Part shown: positions 60,548 to 64,000 of the stretch, piece by piece
Layout of the letters: every line of letters begins with the position of its first letter
How positions within the stretch are numbered: the first letter of the stretch is position 1
Assembly (NCBI GenBank): GCA_035547395.1
Contig: DASZVA010000011.1
Coordinates: 124,001-188,000, forward strand
From: CALREJ01 sp035547395
GTDB taxonomy: Bacteria; Patescibacteriota; Gracilibacteria; Peribacterales; Peribacteraceae
Length of the DNA: 64,000 nt
Direction: 5' to 3'
The notes under the pieces: generated by a model
Database searches by the model: none
Seen by the model: only the letters and a program-made list of their open reading frames with translations
What the model was told of the DNA's origin: nothing
Position numbers and translations under genes: made by a program

Positions 60548-61831
60548 ATGCTTCACGTCGATATCACCGGAAGTCTCGCAAAGACGCTCACACCATCCGT
60601 CGGCATTCCCGAGCGCGACCTCACGGCATTGAGAACGTCGATGAAACGCTTCATCGAGGATTTTCAGCGCGAACGCACGGAGAGTGATATTCATGCATGG
60701 GCGGATGATCCGTATAACGACAACGTCATCCGCCAGGTCAGAAGCGTGGCCAAGATGATCAAGGACGACAAAATCCAGACCGTGCTCTGGATCGGCATCG
60801 GCGGATCGGGGCTCGGTCCGCAGGTGCTGCAAGAAGTGTTCGAGACGCCGGAGACGATCGAGTTCATCCTCGTCGACGTCGTCGATCCGTCGATCCTCTC
60901 GCTCTACCTCTCGATTGTCGACTGGAAACATGCGGCAGTCGTGGTCGTGAGCAAATCCGGCGAGACGCTGGAATCCATGAGTGCCTTCTTTCTCCTGTAT
61001 GAAGAACTGAAGAAAAGCCTCGGGCGCAAAGCAGCCTCGCGCGTCATCGCGATCACCGATCCCGAGAAAGGATTTTTGCGAAAGTACTCCGCCGAAGAAG
61101 GCTTCATCACGCTGCCGATTCCGTCGGCGGTGGGCGGGCGCTACTGCATCTTCACGCCCGTGGGACTGCTGCCGCTGGCGCTGTTTGAAGCCGACATTAC
61201 GAAATTCCTGCAGGGCGCACAAGACATGGATCAGGCCTGCCGCAAAAACAAACTGGAAGAGAATCCGGCCGCCCTGCTCGCGAGCGCCCAGTATCTGCTC
61301 GACACCAAAAAAGGCTACCTAATGCGCGTGATCATGCCGTACGTGCAGAAGCTGCGTTCGCTCGCCCGCTGGAACCAGCAGCTGATCGCGGAGAGTTTGG
61401 GAAAGAACGAAGTCCTGAATCCCTTCCCGGTTGCCGCGATCGGCACCCAGGATCAGCATTCTCTTTTGCAGCAGTGGGTCCAGGGACCGCACAAAGCGTG
61501 GCATCTGTTCATTACCGAGACCGAAAAACCGCGCCTGACCGTCCCCCGCGACGTGCCCAAGGAATGGTCCTACATCGGCGGCAAAAGTTTTGGCCAGATT
61601 CTGGATGCGGAATTCACGGGCACGAATCAGGGGCTGACGGCAGCCAAGAGAGCGCACGTGACGATCTCGCTCGCGCGGCTGGATGAGTATCATCTCGGCC
61701 AGCTCTTCTACCTCCTGCTTACCGAAGTCGTGCTGCTCGGCAAACTCTACCGCATCGATCCGTACGGTCAGCCGGGGGTGGAGTACAGCAAAAAAATCGC
61801 GAAGGAATTGCTGGGGGAAAGTCGGGCGTGA
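60548..61831 (+). CDS. pgi: glucose-6-phosphate isomerase
   Basis: Pgi interconverts glucose 6-phosphate and fructose 6-phosphate. The 427-residue protein is the shorter bacterial type. It has IGIGGSGLGPQVL (about 82-94), SKSGETLESMSAFFL (about 136-150), and the SAVGGRYCIFTPVGLLPLA block (about 196-214). Near the C-terminus TGTNQGLTAAKRAH is typical. It connects the GT4/GH57/GH15 glucan cluster with glycolysis. The start is abutted by a CCCTAA repeat and lacks an SD. Confidence 0.95.
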   Translation: MLHVDITGSLAKTLTPSVGIPERDLTALRTSMKRFIEDFQRERTESDIHAWADDPYNDNVIRQVRSVAKMIKDDKIQTVLWIGIGGSGLGPQVLQEVFETPETIEFILVDVVDPSILSLYLSIVDWKHAAVVVVSKSGETLESMSAFFLLYEELKKSLGRKAASRVIAITDPEKGFLRKYSAEEGFITLPIPSAVGGRYCIFTPVGLLPLALFEADITKFLQGAQDMDQACRKNKLEENPAALLASAQYLLDTKKGYLMRVIMPYVQKLRSLARWNQQLIAESLGKNEVLNPFPVAAIGTQDQHSLLQQWVQGPHKAWHLFITETEKPRLTVPRDVPKEWSYIGGKSFGQILDAEFTGTNQGLTAAKRAHVTISLARLDEYHLGQLFYLLLTEVVLLGKLYRIDPYGQPGVEYSKKIAKELLGESRA

Positions 61832-61841
61832 CGCACATGTT

Positions 61842-61915
61842 TTGAGTTATTGGTTTCTGGTTATTGGTTATACATCCTTGAGTCAAAACCAAAAACTAAT
61901 AACCAGTAACAAACA
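61842..61915. repeat. short-word inverted repeat (TTATTGGTT/AACCAATAA type)
   Basis: Left arm about 61842-61871 (GAGTTATTGGTTTCTGG...) and right arm about 61881-61915 (AAAACCAAAAACTAATAACC...). Shares ACTAATAACC with the block at 11012. Confidence 0.75.
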
Positions 61916-61945
61916 ACGGGAAAAGTGGCCACGTTCCGAGGATGC

Positions 61946-61954
61946 TGCTACACT
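61946..61954 (+). promoter_or_regulatory. extended -10 box upstream of thioredoxin gene
   Basis: TGCTACACT, 30 nt before ATG 61985. A short leader of about 20-25 nt is predicted, unlike the truly leaderless cases. Confidence 0.4.
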
Positions 61955-61984
61955 TATGTATGTTCATTTTCTCCCCTCGTTTTC

Positions 61985-62302
61985 ATGTCACACGCAGTAA
62001 CTGACGCCGACTTCGACAAAGAAGTGCTCCAGTCCAACCTTCCTGTGCTCGTTGACTTCTGGGCTCCGTGGTGCGGTCCATGCAAAGCGATGCTGCCCGT
62101 GATGGAGGAGCTGGAAAAAACCTACGACGGCAAAGTGAAGCTGGTGAAGATCAACGTCGACGAGAACACAGACGTGCCGGGCAAGTACAACGTCATGAGC
62201 ATCCCGACATTCATCATCTTCAAGGACGGCAAGATCGCATCGCAGTTTGTCGGCGCCCGCTCCAAGGCTGACATGCAAAAGGAGCTCGACGCCGTCGCCT
62301 AG
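61985..62302 (+). CDS. trxA: thioredoxin
   Basis: A 105-residue thioredoxin with LVDFWAPWCGPCKAMLPVME (about 21-40) including the WCGPC active site, and the cis-Pro loop MSIPTFIIFKDGK (about 73-85). It reduces cytoplasmic disulfides and complements the exported DsbA-like protein at 40604. I start at ATG 61985 (MSHAV). A small membrane protein gene starts 11 nt after its stop. Confidence 0.96.
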   Translation: MSHAVTDADFDKEVLQSNLPVLVDFWAPWCGPCKAMLPVMEELEKTYDGKVKLVKINVDENTDVPGKYNVMSIPTFIIFKDGKIASQFVGARSKADMQKELDAVA

Positions 62303-62313
62303 ATCCCCTTCCC

Positions 62314-62574
62314 ATGCATATCCTTCTCGGTTTTCTGGGCATGGTCGCGAGTATCGCGATGATCAAGTACCGCGCGCAGCTCGGCGATATGATGGGCGAT
62401 CCCGACTGGATGAAGTACGTGGGCGGCGTCTATAACTTCGTGATCATCCTCGCGATCGTCTTCTTCTTCTGGAGCATCGCGTACATGACGAACACGACCG
62501 ACGTTCTTTTCAGGCCGCTGCTGCTCCTGTTCCCAAACCCAAACCCACAGACGGTGCCCGGAGTGGTGCAGTAA
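62314..62574 (+). CDS. small two-helix membrane protein
   Basis: An 86-residue protein with a short N-terminal hydrophobic segment, a second strong helix (about 40-56, FVIILAIVFFFWSIAYM), and hydrophilic ends. Family not recognised; the pattern IKYRAQLGDMMGDPDWMKYVGG is a plausible conserved loop. The C-terminal PNPNPQ is translated from CCCAAACCCAAACCC, resembling the repeats found in intergenic gaps. It probably shares an operon with thioredoxin. Confidence 0.65.
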   Translation: MHILLGFLGMVASIAMIKYRAQLGDMMGDPDWMKYVGGVYNFVIILAIVFFFWSIAYMTNTTDVLFRPLLLLFPNPNPQTVPGVVQ

Positions 62575-62724
62575 TAGCTGATTGAGCTGTATGAAATCGT
62601 CCTTTGTAGTCGATTTACAAATTATCAAATAAATGTTAAAATATTAATACAAATGAACATATATAAATCGATGAAAGGAATGGCGGGATTCCCCTGGTTT
62701 CATCAGGCAATCCGATCCAGCACC

Positions 62725-63093
62725 ATGTTATATATCATCGTGTTTCTCATTCTTGTGATGGAAACGACTGCGATGAGTTTTTTGAAAGAGTATTCGGAGA
62801 CGAGCGGCACTGTCGCATTGGGGCTTGGCATCGCGTGCTACATGGGAGTTTCGCTGCTTCTCATCCGATCATTTCGATATGAAGGAATGGGAATCGTGAA
62901 CGTGCTGTGGTCGGCGTTCTCCGTGATCTTCGTCGTCGCGGTCGGCATTTTCCTGTTTCAGGAAACAATCAGCGGGATCGAGACGATCGGCATCGCGTTT
63001 GTGCTCAGTGGCGTGGTACTTCTGCGATCGAGACAGCCGCAAGACGTTACGCGCGGCGGACGCTGCCTGCATCAACCCGCGACTCTTCCCTGA
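62725..63093 (+). CDS. SMR-type small multidrug/metabolite transporter, subunit 1
   Basis: A four-helix small multidrug resistance (SMR/EmrE-like) protein. I start at ATG 62725 (MLYIIVFLILVMETTAMSF) because the helix-1 Glu then sits near residue 12 as in EmrE. An ATG at 62653 in frame would add 24 residues, with no SD at either. Conserved GIVNVLWSAFSVIFVVAVGIFLFQE corresponds to the family's GIAYAIWSG...F.E region. The tail is basic. It is followed after 5 nt by a second SMR gene, as in heterodimeric pairs. Substrate unknown. Confidence 0.78.
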   Translation: MLYIIVFLILVMETTAMSFLKEYSETSGTVALGLGIACYMGVSLLLIRSFRYEGMGIVNVLWSAFSVIFVVAVGIFLFQETISGIETIGIAFVLSGVVLLRSRQPQDVTRGGRCLHQPATLP

Positions 63094-63098
63094 AAAAT

Positions 63099-63407
63099 AT
63101 GGTCTACGTTTTTATTGCTCTCATCTTGCTGACGGAAACACTGGCCATTTGTTTTTTGAAACAGTATTACCTGTCGCATCGGCTGCGCTTCGTCGCACTC
63201 GGTTGTCTGTTTTATCTGGGCGTCTCGCTGCTGCTCGTGCAAACATTCCAGTACGACGGCATGGGAATCGTGAACGTGCTGTGGTCCGCGTTCTCCGTGA
63301 TCCTGGTCGTCTGCGCGGGACACTTCGGCTTTCATGAAAAAGTGACGCACCGGGAAATCGTCGGGATCGCACTCGTCCTGATCGGCGTTGCATTTCTGCC
63401 GGCCTGA
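63099..63407 (+). CDS. SMR-type small multidrug/metabolite transporter, subunit 2
   Basis: A 102-residue paralogue of the preceding protein: YVFIALILLTETLAICFLKQY with the helix-1 Glu at residue 12, and GMGIVNVLWSAFSVILVVCAGHFGFHEKVT in helices 3 and 4. Four membrane helices fill the whole length. The two genes are adjacent and share a highly similar helix-3 segment, pointing to recent duplication or a functional heterodimer like EbrAB. The unusual F-x-E (FHE) replaces the more common FxE helix-4 pattern. Confidence 0.8.
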   Translation: MVYVFIALILLTETLAICFLKQYYLSHRLRFVALGCLFYLGVSLLLVQTFQYDGMGIVNVLWSAFSVILVVCAGHFGFHEKVTHREIVGIALVLIGVAFLPA

Positions 63408-63442
63408 ATGTATGAATCGACTGTGTTTTGTAGTGGTGCAGT

Positions 63443-63479
63443 AAAAAAAGCGGCTCCCGTCATCCATGACAGGAACCGC
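63443..63479 (-). terminator. intrinsic terminator, minus strand
   Basis: On the minus strand GCGGTTCC-TGTCAT-GG-ATGACGGGAGCCGC forms a long stem followed by T7. It ends the transcript of the gene at 63810. Confidence 0.85.
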
Positions 63480-63504
63480 CCGTGGCTGGTTCGATGACCA
63501 GCAA

Positions 63505-63810
63505 TCAGAGTGTGCGAACAAAGGACAGAGAGAGCAAAAAAAATGCCCCAACTCCCCCAGCCGTCGCGATGACATAGCACCACTTTCGCAGAGCTACGTT
63601 TCTCCTGAAGGAACGTTGCATGCTTTCGTCCTGAGCATGATGCCTTTCTCTCGCCTTGTCAGCTTCAGGACCGCTGGGGGCTCCCCCGATGTACCGAAAG
63701 GGCATTGCAATGCGCATGCATGCAAGATATTCCACTCGTTTGTTGGCACGCACGCCTACAACGACGAAGAATACGGTGCTTGCGAACAAACAGAGACCAG
63801 CTATGGTCAT
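63505..63810 (-). CDS. small membrane protein with strong SD
   Basis: A 101-residue protein with two membrane helices (about 2-22 and 80-96) and a basic, Arg/His-rich loop between them. I start at ATG 63810 because AAGGAGG lies 5 nt upstream (an ideal SD); the longer frame lacks one. A near-consensus promoter and a dyad follow upstream, and a terminator lies downstream, so it is a compact transcription unit. Family unknown. Its expression signals are those of the minority class of SD genes. Confidence 0.75.
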   Translation of the reverse strand: MTIAGLCLFASTVFFVVVGVRANKRVEYLACMRIAMPFRYIGGAPSGPEADKARERHHAQDESMQRSFRRNVALRKWCYVIATAGGVGAFFLLSLSFVRTL

Positions 63811-63850
63811 GGCAACCTCCTTAATGGTTGAAAGATCGAAACTCTGATGC

Positions 63851-63868
63851 GTATATTGTAAAATATAC
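63851..63868. promoter_or_regulatory. GTATATT-N4-AATATAC dyad overlapping a -10 box
   Basis: Perfect seven-base arms around GTAA, coincident with the -10 element of the promoter at 63855-63882; a possible repressor site. Confidence 0.5.
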
Positions 63869-63882
63869 ATGACAAAACGCAA
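63855..63882 (-). promoter_or_regulatory. promoter of the small membrane protein at 63810
   Basis: On the minus strand TTGCGT (63882-63877), 16-nt spacer, TACAAT (63860-63855). Confidence 0.6.
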
Positions 63883-63913
63883 ATATCAGTCCCCTGTGCA
63901 CCGTGGCAGACCA

Positions 63914-64000
63914 TTACTGCGCCATCGCTTCCGTCGAAATCTGCTGCAGCTGATAATGGCGTCCTTTATAAATGGAGGATGCGACCTGTTCACGTATAGC
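63914..64000 (-). CDS. C-terminal end of an unknown protein (truncated by window edge)
   Basis: The minus strand is open from the window edge to TAA at 63916-63914, giving 28 residues (AIREQVASSIYKGRHYQLQQ, then ISTEAMAQ). The amphipathic, Gln-rich ending is plausible for a helical protein, but length does not allow assignment. Confidence 0.4.
   Translation of the reverse strand, partial: AIREQVASSIYKGRHYQLQQISTEAMAQ

Noticed and set aside
62575..62652. Guanidine (ykkC) riboswitch before the SMR pair
   Set aside because: The 78-nt gap is AT-rich and lacks ykkC motifs or paired stems.
1..64000. UGA recoding (genetic code 25)
   Set aside because: Many recognisable proteins end at TGA at their family's normal length, for example clpC neighbours, rsmI, queA and glyA region genes, so TGA is a stop.

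Overview
The window looks like chromosome from a Candidate Phyla Radiation (Patescibacteria) bacterium, possibly a Peregrinibacteria/Peribacteria relative. This is inferred from gene content. Genes end normally in TGA, TAA and TAG, so the genetic code is standard and the UGA-recoding Gracilibacteria and Absconditabacteria are excluded. Coding density is high and the composition moderately GC-rich. PrgI-type and VirB4-N-type proteins, short informational proteins and many secreted or anchored proteins of unknown function fit that group. No phage, plasmid backbone or CRISPR array was seen.

Layout. 1-11 kb: partial ruvB, rplK and rplA separated by a membrane-protein gene, dus, a VirB2-like pilin, an AI-2E permease, CIRCE-controlled clpC, prgI and a VirB4-N-like gene. 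11-21.5 kb: ribosomal protein S1, HAD and HIT enzymes, yidD, tRNA-Gly, a DHFR-like reductase, an ArsR-AHSA1-AHSA1 operon with its operator, and a cluster of small basic or charged proteins ending in topoisomerase IB. 21.6-26.3 kb: a glucan cluster (GT4, GH57, GH15). 26.4-36 kb: secreted unknowns, a YgjP-like peptidase, Maf, trpS, a pseudouridine synthase, and a methyltransferase/flavoprotein pair resembling 10-methyl fatty acid synthases. 36-48 kb: tRNA-Val overlapped by a GIY-YIG nuclease gene, a zinc-ribbon SpoVG, dcd, a large unknown, two redox-type lipoproteins, dnaX, folate/C1 genes including glyA, two DUF4215 surface proteins and an unidentified structured RNA. 48-64 kb: dgkA, a VirD4-like ATPase, hrcA, rpmE, gyrA, rsmI, a frameshifted RAYT transposase, queA, an M23 peptidase, ruvA, pgi, thioredoxin and an SMR pair.

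Two patterns run through the window. First, most genes lack a Shine-Dalgarno sequence. At least 14 have a -10 hexamer, often TGC-TAYAMT, ending 6-11 nt before the start codon, which predicts leaderless mRNAs. A minority of small or secreted proteins have strong SDs and conventional promoters. Second, intergenic space is filled with repeats of two kinds: REP-like palindromes, two of which lie in frame inside genes (the RAYT and queA), and locus-specific short-word repeats (for example AACCCT, TTGGTTA or CATTTTC words), usually as inverted arms between a stop codon and the next start. These repeats and the scars beside them (duplicated rsmI start, duplicated tRNA ends, repeat-encoded C-termini) are the least explained structure here.

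Connections: HrcA (52.7 kb) should act on the CIRCE at clpC (6.9 kb). RuvA and RuvB are both present but unlinked. Pilin, PrgI, VirB4-N and VirD4 parts are scattered among housekeeping genes. GlyA, 5-formyl-THF cyclo-ligase and a DHFR-like enzyme suggest one-carbon metabolism.
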